From: Chryseobacterium echinoideorum
GTDB taxonomy: Bacteria > Bacteroidota > Bacteroidia > Flavobacteriales > Weeksellaceae
Reading direction: 5' to 3'
DNA length: 64,000 nucleotides
NCBI RefSeq assembly: GCF_007474535.1
Contig: NZ_VKNW01000006.1
Span: forward strand, 124,001-188,000
Positions 52,633 to 61,114 of this stretch are shown here, in pieces. The notes under the pieces are model-generated. The model made no database searches. It saw nothing but the letters and a program-made list of their open reading frames with translations, and was not told where the DNA came from. The translations under genes and the position numbers were made by a program. Position 1 is the stretch's first letter; each line of letters opens with the position of its first letter.

Positions 52633-53541
52633 TTAAAAATGTTTGCTAATGTCCACAATATTAGATCCTTTAGGTCGCTTCTCGGGTTTTGAAGGCATCA
52701 TTATCGTTTTGACAGTCTGTGGACTTATCGGGTTTCCGTCTTTATCTGTGAAATTATTACATATCAACTGCACTATTTCGCTGTTTTCTGCTTCAATGGC
52801 AGGACGTGAGTCCACGAAGTATTCTCGTTGCAACTGAATAAAAATATCTACCAACTGATTGACTTTCAGATTAGTTTTTACTTTTTTAAAAAAGTCCACT
52901 GTGGACTTTTCTGATAATTCGGTGGACTTTTCTTCTTCCTGTAGTTTTGCCAATGTTTCAATTTCATTGATCAGTTTATCACATTCTTTTGGAAACAGTG
53001 GTAATTGAAGGTATTGAACTGTTATGATTGCACGTTCGTATGCAAATTTTTCTCTAGTCAGAAATAATATTTTTTCCCGATCTGTTGAAATACGGTCCAC
53101 TTCTTTTTGGACTTCATAAAATGAAAAATAACGTTCCTCACTTTCAGCATTGATATATTTTTTGGCAGGTTTGATTTTGTTTTCATCAATATCCTGGGAT
53201 TCCAATTTTTCTCTTTTGGTTTCAAGACAGGTATAAATTTTTAAAAGTCTGCTTTGGTTTCTGGTGCCCGAAAAGAGTTCGATATTCAATTCTATTAGTT
53301 TCTCAAATTTATTGAGCCACAAAAGAGGTTTCTTCACCAAATTACAATGGTGTGCAATAAATGCTGGTATGTTTTTTAAAGGAAGGGAAAAAATTTTGTT
53401 TAGAATCTGTTGGCAATAATCTTCCAAACTTTGTTTTGGTATGGCTTCTATATCAAATAAATCGTTAAATGCATCCGTAACTTTTACGGACGAAAATTGC
53501 ACGAAAGGTGCTGTTTCCTTTAGTTGATATTTTTCCGACAT
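52633..53541 (-). CDS. Unknown mobile-element protein
   Basis: 302 residues, mainly helical, no signal or membrane segment. The C-terminal pattern VQLICNNFTDKDGNPISPQTVKTIMMPSKPEKRPKG resembles the tail of uncharacterised proteins encoded next to integrases in Bacteroidota elements. A repeated EKST segment (EEEKSTELSEKSTVDFF, about 206-222) coincides with enriched GTCCAC/GTGGAC DNA words. No known function. Confidence 0.75.
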   Translation of the reverse strand: MSEKYQLKETAPFVQFSSVKVTDAFNDLFDIEAIPKQSLEDYCQQILNKIFSLPLKNIPAFIAHHCNLVKKPLLWLNKFEKLIELNIELFSGTRNQSRLLKIYTCLETKREKLESQDIDENKIKPAKKYINAESEERYFSFYEVQKEVDRISTDREKILFLTREKFAYERAIITVQYLQLPLFPKECDKLINEIETLAKLQEEEKSTELSEKSTVDFFKKVKTNLKVNQLVDIFIQLQREYFVDSRPAIEAENSEIVQLICNNFTDKDGNPISPQTVKTIMMPSKPEKRPKGSNIVDISKHF

Positions 53542-53732
53542 AGCCGAAAATATTATTTAGTTCACAAATTGCTTGATTATTGCAGATTAGAAGCATCAGA
53601 GTTATATTTGGCAAAATTTTTCAATTTTTTTTGCGTTTTTATTTACTTTTTCTGTGTTTTTCATCATAATGCTAAATTAGGAAAATGAACGCAAATTTTT
53701 TTAGTTGATTTTAATATCTTGATAAAAAAAAT

Positions 53733-53758
53733 ATGCTCCGTATTGAAATACAGAGCAT
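53733..53758 (-). terminator. Terminator of the integrase gene
   Basis: Stem ATGCTCTGTATT / AATACGGAGCAT on the minus strand (one mismatch, 2-nt loop) followed by ATTTTTTTTATC, about 20 nt after the integrase stop. Confidence 0.8.
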
Positions 53759-53779
53759 TGAGTTATCAACATTTTTTTT

Positions 53780-54997
53780 CTAATTCATATACTTTTCTAC
53801 AGCCTCGTCCAATTCCTGGGAAATGATTTTTGCATAAATCTGTGTGGTGCCAATATCCGTGTGATCCATCAGTTTTGAAACGTGTTCAATTCGCATTCCG
53901 TTGTTCAGTGCCTGTGTCGCATAAGTGTGTCTCGCAAGGTGGAAAGAAAGAGGAAAAGGAAGTTTCATCTTTTTTCCGATTGCGGAAAGATGCAGTGAGC
54001 AAAGCGAAGTGCATCTGCCAACTTCCGCTAATCTGTAAGCATCGTTTTCGAAATAAGGCGAACCGTTTTCAAGCAAAGGAAACACGAAGTGTTTTGGATT
54101 GATTTCTTTGGGTTTGTATTTGTTGAGAATTGCCAATGCCGAGTTTCCAAATTTAAAACTGTGCGTTCTGCCTGTTTTTCTGATTTGTTTTCTGATTTTA
54201 TTTTCCTCAAAATTTACATTTTCCCATGTCAATTCAATAACATCGCTTAATCTCAAACCTCCTGCATTTGCAGAAAATAAAAACATATCCTGTACAATCG
54301 GTGCTTTACTCTCTTGATTTACTTCATACTTTTTAAAATCTTCCAACTGGGTTTTGCTGAGGAAACTTCTTTTGCTTGGATCTCTTTTGATACTTATTTT
54401 ACTGAACGGATAAAGGTTTGCATCTACCAATTCCTCGTTTATGGCTTCTTTGAAGAAAATCGCCAAAATCACCAACGAATATTTAATCGTAGTATTTGAA
54501 TTTTTTAAGGTATTACTACAATAATTCACATAATCTTTCAGCATTGTCACTGTGATATCATCAAAATCTACATCTTTGGTTTTGGTAAACTCTTCAAATT
54601 TTTTCAGACTGCTTTTGTAGGCTTTGTAGGTTCTTGCAGAAACTGTCCCCTTGATTTTTTCGCATCTGTCTTCGGCATAAGCAAAGTAATTCTGTGCTCC
54701 TTTCCCCTTTACGGCTTCTTTGAGTTTTCTTGCTGATACAGATTTTGACTTTCTTTCCATATCGGCAACAGTTCCCGAAGCATCTGCTAATTTCTGTAAA
54801 AGAAGTGCGTTTGTTCTTGCAGAATTTGGGAAGTTTTTTCTAACCTTTTTCTGTTCGTCATCCCATTGGCTTTCCTTTGCTTTAATTCCTGTTGAAACAT
54901 ACTTCTTCTTTCTGTCCTTAATGAGGATGATGTAAATCGGGCAGTAACCGTTATTGTCGGTTTTGTCGGTTCGAAGAATAAATTTTACTGATGCCAT
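53780..54997 (-). CDS. Tyrosine recombinase (integrase) of the 50-55 kb element
   Basis: 405 residues. N-terminal arm-binding and SAM-like domains, then the catalytic domain: box I Arg in SANAGGLRLSDVIELTW, HLARHTYATQALNNG (H-x-x-R), and the nucleophile in LMDHTDIGTTQIYAK (H...Y). It inserts or excises the element at an att site, likely in the 54998-56067 stretch beside its start. I could not define att repeats by eye. Confidence 0.94.
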   Translation of the reverse strand: MASVKFILRTDKTDNNGYCPIYIILIKDRKKKYVSTGIKAKESQWDDEQKKVRKNFPNSARTNALLLQKLADASGTVADMERKSKSVSARKLKEAVKGKGAQNYFAYAEDRCEKIKGTVSARTYKAYKSSLKKFEEFTKTKDVDFDDITVTMLKDYVNYCSNTLKNSNTTIKYSLVILAIFFKEAINEELVDANLYPFSKISIKRDPSKRSFLSKTQLEDFKKYEVNQESKAPIVQDMFLFSANAGGLRLSDVIELTWENVNFEENKIRKQIRKTGRTHSFKFGNSALAILNKYKPKEINPKHFVFPLLENGSPYFENDAYRLAEVGRCTSLCSLHLSAIGKKMKLPFPLSFHLARHTYATQALNNGMRIEHVSKLMDHTDIGTTQIYAKIISQELDEAVEKYMN

Positions 54998-55268
54998 AAG
55001 ATTTGTGTTTTGAAAAGTTTAAACTAAATTTGAAAACGGGAGCAAGGGAATGAGAGGTCTTGAAAAGTGTTCAAAGTATCTCAGTGCAACCTGATACAAA
55101 GGTAGAACTTTTGGTAGAACAAATCGTTATTTTCTTTACTTTTTTTTACTTTAGTTTGCAGAAAGAAAAAACAAAAATCTTTATTTAATAGGCATTACAG
55201 AGAAATTCAACCAACAGAATTGAAATATTGTGATAACATTGTATTTGCAAAATGCGGGATGAAGTCTT

Positions 55269-55312
55269 GAATTGAAAAGCCTAAATATTTAGCCGCATAT
55301 GCTTTTCAATTC
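55269..55312 (+). terminator. Hairpin with perfect 12-bp stem, terminator-like
   Basis: GAATTGAAAAGC pairs with GCTTTTCAATTC, followed by CACTTTTTTTAG. No gene ends just upstream on the plus strand, so it may close a lost gene or an RNA. Confidence 0.5.
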
Positions 55313-55328
55313 CACTTTTTTTAGTAAT

Positions 55329-55427
55329 TTAGTCATTGGTTGCTACCGAAAAGTTTACGACCTGTTGATCGTTTTTCAAGGTGTTGATTTCTGCATTTTT
55401 GGTAATTCTACCTACGATTGTGTTCAT
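55329..55427 (-). pseudogene. Truncated single-stranded DNA-binding protein (ssb) N-terminus
   Basis: 32 codons: MNTIVGRITKNAEINTLKND, then QQVVNFSVATND, then a stop. This is the beta-strand start of Bacteroidota SSB proteins (N.VGRIT...L....VVNFSVA.ND), which normally run to 110 residues or more. The stop falls where the OB-fold should continue. It is a remnant of a mobile-element ssb gene. Confidence 0.75.
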
Positions 55428-55661
55428 AATCTTAAATTTTAAGATGTTAATATTTTGTTAATTTTTGTTTTGTCAAAGGTCAAATGTTGGGAGTGAATTG
55501 ATTTGGTATCGAGGACACTCGGCATTTTTCTTTTTTTATATTAAGGTAGAAAACAGTATTTTTTGCCGGATTTTTATTGTTTTTCCGTTGATTTCAAAGA
55601 ACGTCTATGGTTGATTTGATTCGTACAACTGAGGTTCCGGCTTTTTCTTTGCCCATGAACA

Positions 55662-55844
55662 TAGGACGGCACCATCCATACAAAACCCGATTCGGTTCCG
55701 CTGGATAAAGGCAGAAAATTCCGAATCGGGCTTGAAATCTTTTTGTCCGAAGGATTAGGAGTGTCTGGAAAAATTATTGGAGCTCGTGGAAAGAATTTTT
55801 GTAGATACCCAAAAAGATTTTTTGGTATGGCTGATGCCGTCCTA
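55662..55844. ncRNA. ~183-nt structured element, predicted three-way junction
   Basis: Outer helix TAGGACGGCA...CATAC (55662-55681) pairs with GTATGGCTGATGCCGTCCTA (55825-55844). Inside it are two perfect hairpins: CCCGATTCGG / CCGAATCGGG (55686-55695 and 55721-55730) and AAATCTTTTTG / CAAAAAGATTT (55735-55745 and 55810-55820). Together these form a closed three-way junction. No gene explains the region; the antisense 97-codon ORF is low complexity. Strand unknown. The rest of 54998-56067 holds no gene I can support. Confidence 0.5.
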
Positions 55845-56055
55845 CATTTGCAAACGTAAAAACCCAACCGCAGTAGGGAAATTATTCAATTGGCGTTTTG
55901 TCAATGGAAAATTATTGGAATTTATTGGGGAAATCGTTTTTTGGACGTTCTAAAAATTATAGTTTTTTATGCTGATTTATCTTGTATACTCAAAAAAACA
56001 ATATCCATGAGTCTGGAATAATTTTTGAACCTTATCATAAATATCAAATTTTAAT

Positions 56056-56063
56056 TATATTTG
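56056..56063 (+). promoter_or_regulatory. -7 promoter element TATATTTG of the TA pair
   Basis: TATATTTG matches TAnnTTTG and ends 4 nt before the GTG start at 56068, implying a nearly leaderless mRNA. No well-spaced -33 TTG seen. Confidence 0.4.
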
Positions 56064-56067
56064 TACT

Positions 56068-56358
56068 GTGAAACAGAAAGTTAACATAGCGTCTATCTTC
56101 CCAAAATACCTATTTTGGGATATGGATTATAGTAAACTAAATTCGGAAACGGATAAGGATATTATAATCCCGAGGGCGATGTATGCAACAACTCTTGAGT
56201 CCTTTGAAAACGATATTCTTAAATTGGAAAGTATCTATTCTAAAAAAGATATTCTCAATCACCTAAAAAACACCAAAGAACTTATTAGTAACGAAGTTTG
56301 TACAATGGTATCCCAAAGATACAATGTGGCTTCGTTTTCTCGTTTCAAAAAAGTATGA
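56068..56358 (+). CDS. DUF6922 antitoxin-like protein
   Basis: 96 residues from a GTG start. It begins MKQKVNIASIFPKYLFWDMD, then DKDIIIPRAMYATT, the pattern of DUF6922 proteins encoded ahead of AbiEii-type toxins. It likely neutralises the toxin or represses the operon. The stop overlaps the toxin ATG (ATGA). Confidence 0.82.
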   Translation: MKQKVNIASIFPKYLFWDMDYSKLNSETDKDIIIPRAMYATTLESFENDILKLESIYSKKDILNHLKNTKELISNEVCTMVSQRYNVASFSRFKKV

Positions 56359-57122
56359 ATGCTGTAAGTTCCGAATTAAGAAAAACCATTATTCAATTAC
56401 AAAACCTTCCTTCTGTATCAAAATTTGCATTGGGAGGCGGAACCAATTTAGCATTGAGTTACGGACACCGTATCTCTATTGATATTGACTTTATTTCTTC
56501 TGAAATAATTGGCAAAAAGGCTTTTAATGAAATTATTTCTGAAATACAGGAATATTTTGGAGAAAACTTGGTTAAAGCAATTCTCATCAACCAAGATTTA
56601 GGCGACCAGTTTATATTTTTGAGAATGTTTCTCAGTACGGAAAATGAGGTCATTAAGGTTGAATTTCTACAAAATATGAAGTGTCTTTTTGAGCCTGAAA
56701 AAATGGAGGAAATCAGACTCGTTCATAAAAATGATATTGGTCTTTTCAAAATGATGAGTGCCACCAACCGTTTTGCCAAGAAAGATATCTATGATTTGGA
56801 TTTCATCACAGAGGAAATATCGCTGACAACCTTGTTCCGTCAACTCTTAGAAAAAAGAGATAAATTCAGTCTTCCCGAGCATCAATGCCTTTTTGATTTG
56901 GATATAGAAAGAAATGTTTTAGATGAGCCCGAACTGCTTTTGGAGTTTGATGAATCCCAAAGTTCAAAACTGCACCGTCCATCACATACCCACGATAGAA
57001 TTGACATTATTGAAGGGAGCAAGTCGTGGACTGAGGCAAGGTTGAGCTGGCGAATGAAAGTACGAAAATTGTTTTTGGATTTAGGCAGAGATTTCCCAAA
57101 ACCAAAAGGAAGATCAATTTGA
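56355..57122 (+). CDS. AbiEii/AbiGii-type nucleotidyltransferase toxin
   Basis: 255 residues from the ATG at 56355, chosen for its 4-nt overlap with the antitoxin; a longer reading begins at 56298. The nucleotidyltransferase core FALGGGTNLALSYGHRISIDIDFIS has the GG(G/S)T and D-x-D motifs. The family includes type IV toxin-antitoxin and abortive-infection toxins. The 3' end overlaps the convergent primase gene by 9 nt. Confidence 0.88.
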   Translation: MNAVSSELRKTIIQLQNLPSVSKFALGGGTNLALSYGHRISIDIDFISSEIIGKKAFNEIISEIQEYFGENLVKAILINQDLGDQFIFLRMFLSTENEVIKVEFLQNMKCLFEPEKMEEIRLVHKNDIGLFKMMSATNRFAKKDIYDLDFITEEISLTTLFRQLLEKRDKFSLPEHQCLFDLDIERNVLDEPELLLEFDESQSSKLHRPSHTHDRIDIIEGSKSWTEARLSWRMKVRKLFLDLGRDFPKPKGRSI

Positions 57123-57959
57123 AGCACAGCAGAACCACTCATTCAAATCCTTAAACTCATGGTAAATCAACGAGCAATCCTCTACATTTTTGTATTGACT
57201 TTGGATTTTTGATTTGGCAGATTTACCGTTGGAATCATTGTCCAGAAAAAGTGAAATTTTATCGTACTGCTTCAGTTTTTCTTCAACTTTGAAAAGCATT
57301 GCAGTAGAATTTAAAATCAAAAAATCACAGGTTATACTATTTGATTTGTCTAAATTTCGGTAAGTCAGATAATCAAAAAAGCCTTCAAAAATGACGATTT
57401 CGTTTTGGGGATTGTCTTCGTTACCTATCAAAGTCACATCTTTTTTACCTATACAAATTTTAGCATAAGTATTGCGAATCTCAAAGCCACCGGAATTATT
57501 CTGAAACCCAATCCCGAAATACTTTCTTCCTTTCAATTCGTAGTGAATCTCCTTAACCAAATGCTTTTGCTCATACACTTTTCGGAATTTTAGATACTGA
57601 ATCAAAGCAGGATGCTGGATTTCTTTGATTTCTAAAATCTGATTGCTTGTTTGAGCAGTGGTTTCGTGATATTTTGATTCATTTTGAACTGTAAAATCCA
57701 ATGTTGAAAGGTATTTCAATGCTTCTGAAACGGAACATTTCTTTATCTGTTGGACAATTGAAATCACATCGTAACTTTTTCCATTTCCAAAATCGAACGC
57801 CTTGTTTTTGACAAAATCGACCGCCAGACTTGGAATTTTTTCCTCCCGGTCCAACGCAAAATAAAACGCAGTTTTCGGATTTTCTTTGACCGGAAACAGC
57901 CCGAACGACTCCAAAACCGCCCGAATTCCGACGTTTTGCTTGACTTTTTCGCAATTCAT
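57114..57959 (-). CDS. Toprim-domain primase of plasmid/mobilisable elements
   Basis: 281 residues. The N-terminal half corresponds to the zinc-finger region of DnaG-like primases, but the Cys/His ligands are largely missing (KENPKTAFYFALDREEKIPSLAVD). The C-terminal Toprim domain has NEIVIFEGFFDYLTYRNL (conserved Glu) and ISLFLDNDSNGKSAKSKIQ (D-x-D). It likely primes replication from the adjacent iteron origin. DnaA boxes lie just past its start. Confidence 0.85.
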   Translation of the reverse strand: MNCEKVKQNVGIRAVLESFGLFPVKENPKTAFYFALDREEKIPSLAVDFVKNKAFDFGNGKSYDVISIVQQIKKCSVSEALKYLSTLDFTVQNESKYHETTAQTSNQILEIKEIQHPALIQYLKFRKVYEQKHLVKEIHYELKGRKYFGIGFQNNSGGFEIRNTYAKICIGKKDVTLIGNEDNPQNEIVIFEGFFDYLTYRNLDKSNSITCDFLILNSTAMLFKVEEKLKQYDKISLFLDNDSNGKSAKSKIQSQYKNVEDCSLIYHEFKDLNEWFCCASN

Positions 57960-57983
57960 TTTTTTTCTTTTAATGCAAATTAC

Positions 57984-58374
57984 TTATCCACATTTCCCTT
58001 TTAAATAAAAAAAGACTTTTAATTTACTTTTATATTACTTTTAGCAAACGGCATTCTTCTTTTGCCACAAAGGATTTGATGGTGTTTTTCGGTGAGTTCA
58101 ATTCCGAAAACTAGTGAGTTCAATTCCGAAATCTGGGTGAGTGCAATTCCGAAATAAAGCCTGTTTTGGGGTGAGTGCAATTCCGAATCGATTTTTCCAT
58201 TTATTCTGATAACCGTAGTTATCCACAAAACAGCTAGGTTATCCACAATTTTTGTGTTTTCTAAATCTTCGGGTGAGTGCAATTCCGAATTCGATGCTGT
58301 TATTTTGTTTATTTTTAACATTTCTTTAACTTTAGTGAGTGCAATTCCGAATTGGTGGTGAGTGCAATTCCGAA
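57984..58374. other. Iteron-type replication origin (7 iterons, 3 DnaA boxes)
   Basis: Seven 17-bp iterons, GTGAGTKCAATTCCGAA, begin at 58092, 58114, 58137, 58171, 58273, 58335 and 58358, all in the same orientation. The first two have T, the rest G, at the variable position. Perfect DnaA boxes TTATCCACA lie at 57984, 58219 and 58239, the latter two 20 bp apart between iterons four and five. The element adjoins the 3' end of the rep gene. This is the classic layout of a RepB/Rep_3 plasmid origin. Confidence 0.92.
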
Positions 58375-58375
58375 A

Positions 58376-59500
58376 TCAGACAATCATCGGATAGCCATTA
58401 GGGAATATTTCTCCCATTTTTGTATTTCTATACAAATGCTTGATGTGTGCCTGAATTTCAATAAGAAATTTTTGACCTTTAAAGTCGGTCGATGCTATCT
58501 TTCTCATTCTGCAGTTCCTAATAAATTCCTTGAAGGCTCTTTCAATCAGTTCCCTGGTCTGCGGTATATTTTCGTATTGATGGAAAAACTGGACTGTTTC
58601 GGCTTCGTCTAATCTATATCGTTTTTTGAAATAGAGCAATCTTCGGTTAATTTTATGACTTTGGTTAAAATTCTCTTGGTTTGATTCTATAAGTTTTTTT
58701 GCTTCTTCAAATGGATGAGAAAATCCTTTGGTTAAGATAGGAACAATAAATATGGAATCCTTTTCATACCTGTATTGGAAAGAAAAACTATTGTATCTGT
58801 CGAGATTGATTTTGATGGGCTTTAGAAATTTGAAGCAGAAATCTTTGGTATTTTTATAATTTAACCCAAACTTTTTATTGAAATTACCCAGCTTCAGCAT
58901 TGTTCCCGATTCGGGAATTTTTGAAAGCCAGATGGAGAAAATAATGTGTTTGTTGTTTCTGATATTATACACCAGATGATAGAGTACATAATTATATTCG
59001 GGAATAACCAATAATTTTTTCAGCCAGTAACTGCTAATTAGAAATGTGGTAAAACCTCTTTGGTCATAGGTTGGCGTAGAAATAAGTCCGCCAAATGTTT
59101 TGATTTCTTTCCCTTTTGAATTAAGCGATTTGTACCATCCCATCTTAAATTTGGCGAGAAACTCATAGGCATCCACAACCTGCTTTGTGGAACCACTCGG
59201 AGAAATTTTACTGTTCCGGATTTTGATGGAGGCGAAAATGTTATTTTCTGTTTCAAATTCTTCATCAAATAGGGAAAGTTGCTTCGGACGGTCTTCGGGA
59301 CGAAACTGTTCATTGCCGATAATTGCAACGATATTGAAAATGACTCGAAGCGCATTGATTGGGATGTCCGCCGCTTGTTGGTCATCAAAAATAAAGTCGT
59401 CCACGAAATGGTTTCCCAGCCGAATCTTGTCGGGAACTTTTTCTCCCTTGTCCTCAAACTTCTTTCGGACATGGCGCAAATCTTTTTCAGATAAAGACAT
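58376..59500 (-). CDS. repB: RepB-family plasmid replication initiator (Rep_3 type)
   Basis: 374 residues. Two winged-helix domains are expected; visible are INALRVIFNIVAIIGNEQF and LLVIPEYNYVLYHLVYNIRNNKHIIFSIWLSK, typical of initiators of iteron plasmids. It binds the seven repeats next to its own 3' end and opens the origin with DnaA. Its presence beside an integrase suggests an integrated plasmid or an element that replicates after excision. Confidence 0.87.
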   Translation of the reverse strand: MSLSEKDLRHVRKKFEDKGEKVPDKIRLGNHFVDDFIFDDQQAADIPINALRVIFNIVAIIGNEQFRPEDRPKQLSLFDEEFETENNIFASIKIRNSKISPSGSTKQVVDAYEFLAKFKMGWYKSLNSKGKEIKTFGGLISTPTYDQRGFTTFLISSYWLKKLLVIPEYNYVLYHLVYNIRNNKHIIFSIWLSKIPESGTMLKLGNFNKKFGLNYKNTKDFCFKFLKPIKINLDRYNSFSFQYRYEKDSIFIVPILTKGFSHPFEEAKKLIESNQENFNQSHKINRRLLYFKKRYRLDEAETVQFFHQYENIPQTRELIERAFKEFIRNCRMRKIASTDFKGQKFLIEIQAHIKHLYRNTKMGEIFPNGYPMIV

Positions 59501-59550
59501 TTTCTATTCTTAATGTTCCTGATTTCTTATTTCCTGATTTCAGATGGTAG

Positions 59551-59778
59551 TTATTTGGTTCGAACAGTTTTCTTTACTAGTTTTATTTTCTCACTTTTCA
59601 GTGTTTTGTCTCCATCAATGAGATTGTAGTGTTTGTAGGAATCAACACCAGTTGCTTTGAACACCCTTTTTTCGGCTTCTCCTATATTGGGGATCCTCAC
59701 TTTCTGGATACCCAGATATTCGTAAGATATTTTATTGATGGTTACTTTTTGACCAGGTTTTAAGTCAGATATTTTCAT
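59551..59778 (-). CDS. 75-aa unknown protein upstream of repB
   Basis: MKISDLKPGQKVTINKISYE, then YLGIQKVRI, and a Lys-rich tail. It is basic with a beta-rich look and could be a small nucleic-acid-binding protein, but I recognise no family. It lies 50 nt upstream of repB on the same strand. Confidence 0.6.
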   Translation of the reverse strand: MKISDLKPGQKVTINKISYEYLGIQKVRIPNIGEAEKRVFKATGVDSYKHYNLIDGDKTLKSEKIKLVKKTVRTK

Positions 59779-59829
59779 TGTTTTAAGTTTTTACGATTTG
59801 TTAGAAATGAAATCGACTTTTTATTGATT

Positions 59830-60540
59830 TCATGATGTTTTCGGTCGTTTGATATTTGGAATGGAATCGACGGAAACTGTATCATCATTTTGACTATTCT
59901 TCAAATAGGGCAGGATACTTTTTAATGAGGATTTCCAGTTGGAAATGGGTCTTCCAGAACTATTCCGCCAGTCGTTTTCTAACCACGAATGATATTTTTC
60001 TTCAATTACAGAGTCCAAAAGAGGCTGATAATCCTCTAAAGTTGTTGCAAACTGAATAAATTCTTCCAATTCGGGAATAATTTTTGACTTGCTGCTTTTG
60101 GAAGTATCAGTAATGGAAACTTTATCACTAGATTTACTGATTTTGGGAACAACTTCCTTGGACGAATCGCTTCTCTTTAAAGTTTCATGTTTTTCAACAA
60201 TTTCCAAACTTGGTACTTTTTCGATTTTTTCCTTCTCTATTTTCTCCAGTATGGGAATATCAGATAAGTAATTTAACAGAATTCTGTAATTACAAGGAAA
60301 TCCACTTTTGGACTCAAATTCAACAAGACCCAACTCGCGAAGTTTATCTTTGGTCGGTTTTACGGTTTTTCTAGTTATTCCCAATGCATTACCGAGTGCA
60401 ACATCGGAAATAACGACCTTATAACTATCGTTGTCCTTTCCTAATTTCAAAAGGTACAGATAGAGCGAAATTGCCGAAGAGCCAAGTCTTGCCTTGTGAT
60501 TGAAGTCCCAAAATCGGTCGATAAGTTCCAAGTAATACAT
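59830..60540 (-). CDS. Replication-module winged-helix/DnaD-like protein
   Basis: 236 residues. The N-terminal winged helix (AISLYLYLLKLGKDND ... ALGNALGITRKTVKPTKDKLRELGLVEFE) is typical of replication-associated HTH proteins. A low-complexity Ser/Lys linker (about 110-150) and a C-terminal domain with WLENDWRNSSGRPISNWKSSLKSILPYL follow; the last resembles the DNA-contact tail of DnaD-like proteins. A role in origin remodelling or plasmid regulation is inferred. Confidence 0.72.
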   Translation of the reverse strand: MYYLELIDRFWDFNHKARLGSSAISLYLYLLKLGKDNDSYKVVISDVALGNALGITRKTVKPTKDKLRELGLVEFESKSGFPCNYRILLNYLSDIPILEKIEKEKIEKVPSLEIVEKHETLKRSDSSKEVVPKISKSSDKVSITDTSKSSKSKIIPELEEFIQFATTLEDYQPLLDSVIEEKYHSWLENDWRNSSGRPISNWKSSLKSILPYLKNSQNDDTVSVDSIPNIKRPKTS

Positions 60541-60542
60541 TT

Positions 60543-60794
60543 CTAACTGCTTGCAAAAAGTTCTATAGCCTTTTTCTTGTCGATGATGATGATGTTTCCT
60601 TTCTGAATGATGGCTTCATCCAAAATTCCTGAAGATTTAATCTTGGATGCTTTTGAAATGGAACAGCCCAGAATTTTTGCCAAACCTTTTAAACCGTATT
60701 CATACATATTTTCAGAATTTAAATTTTTAGATATCTCTAAAAATTCTTTTACGGTCAGATTGCAAAGAGGTGTTTGTGGGGTTATGTTTTCCAT
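60543..60794 (-). CDS. DUF3853 family small DNA-binding protein, copy 2
   Basis: 83 residues. YGLKGLAKILGCSISKASKIKSSGILDEAIIQKGNIIIIDKKKAIELF is the DUF3853 pattern of an excisionase-like HTH found on Bacteroidota elements. It is a paralogue of the upstream gene, sharing about half its residues by eye. Its start overlaps the upstream stop by 1 nt. Confidence 0.82.
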   Translation of the reverse strand: MENITPQTPLCNLTVKEFLEISKNLNSENMYEYGLKGLAKILGCSISKASKIKSSGILDEAIIQKGNIIIIDKKKAIELFASS

Positions 60795-61078
60795 CAGCTG
60801 TTATCTTTAAAAAGTTCTAATGCTTTTTCCGAATCAATGATAATTTTTCTCCCATTTTGAATGATGGCTTCATCAAAAATTCCCTTACTTTTCAATTTTC
60901 CTGCATGATTTTTAGAGCATCCCAATATTCTTGCTAATCCAGAAAGACCGTAAACATACTTTTCATTAAATACCTTTTCTTGTGTGGGGTTTTCTGATGA
61001 TTCTTGTTTTCTGGCATCTAAAATTTCCACAAATTCTCCTATGGTCAATTGCCAAATTGGTCTATTATAATCTTCCAT
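60794..61078 (-). CDS. DUF3853 family small DNA-binding protein, copy 1
   Basis: 94 residues. PIWQLTIGEFVEIL is followed by VYGLSGLARILGCSKNHAGKLKSKGIFDEAIIQNGRKIIID. Same fold as copy 2; the tandem pair looks like a duplication. It is transcribed divergently from the HTH repressor at 61212, across an operator-like region. Confidence 0.83.
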   Translation of the reverse strand: MEDYNRPIWQLTIGEFVEILDARKQESSENPTQEKVFNEKYVYGLSGLARILGCSKNHAGKLKSKGIFDEAIIQNGRKIIIDSEKALELFKDNS

Positions 61079-61114
61079 TTTGAAATTTTTATTGTAATTT
61101 ATTCTAAAAAAATA

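Noticed and set aside
55574..55867. 97-aa minus-strand ORF
   Set aside because: Its coordinates coincide with the three-way-junction inverted repeats, and composition is Ser/Lys/Pro-rich without protein-like pattern.
58019..58321. 100-aa minus-strand ORF
   Set aside because: It runs through the iterons; repeated NSELHSP/FGIALT peptides are just translated iterons, and it overlaps the DnaA boxes.
58092..58374. CRISPR array at the seven 17-bp repeats
   Set aside because: Spacing is irregular (22 to 102 bp) with DnaA boxes inside and a RepB gene adjacent, which identifies iterons.
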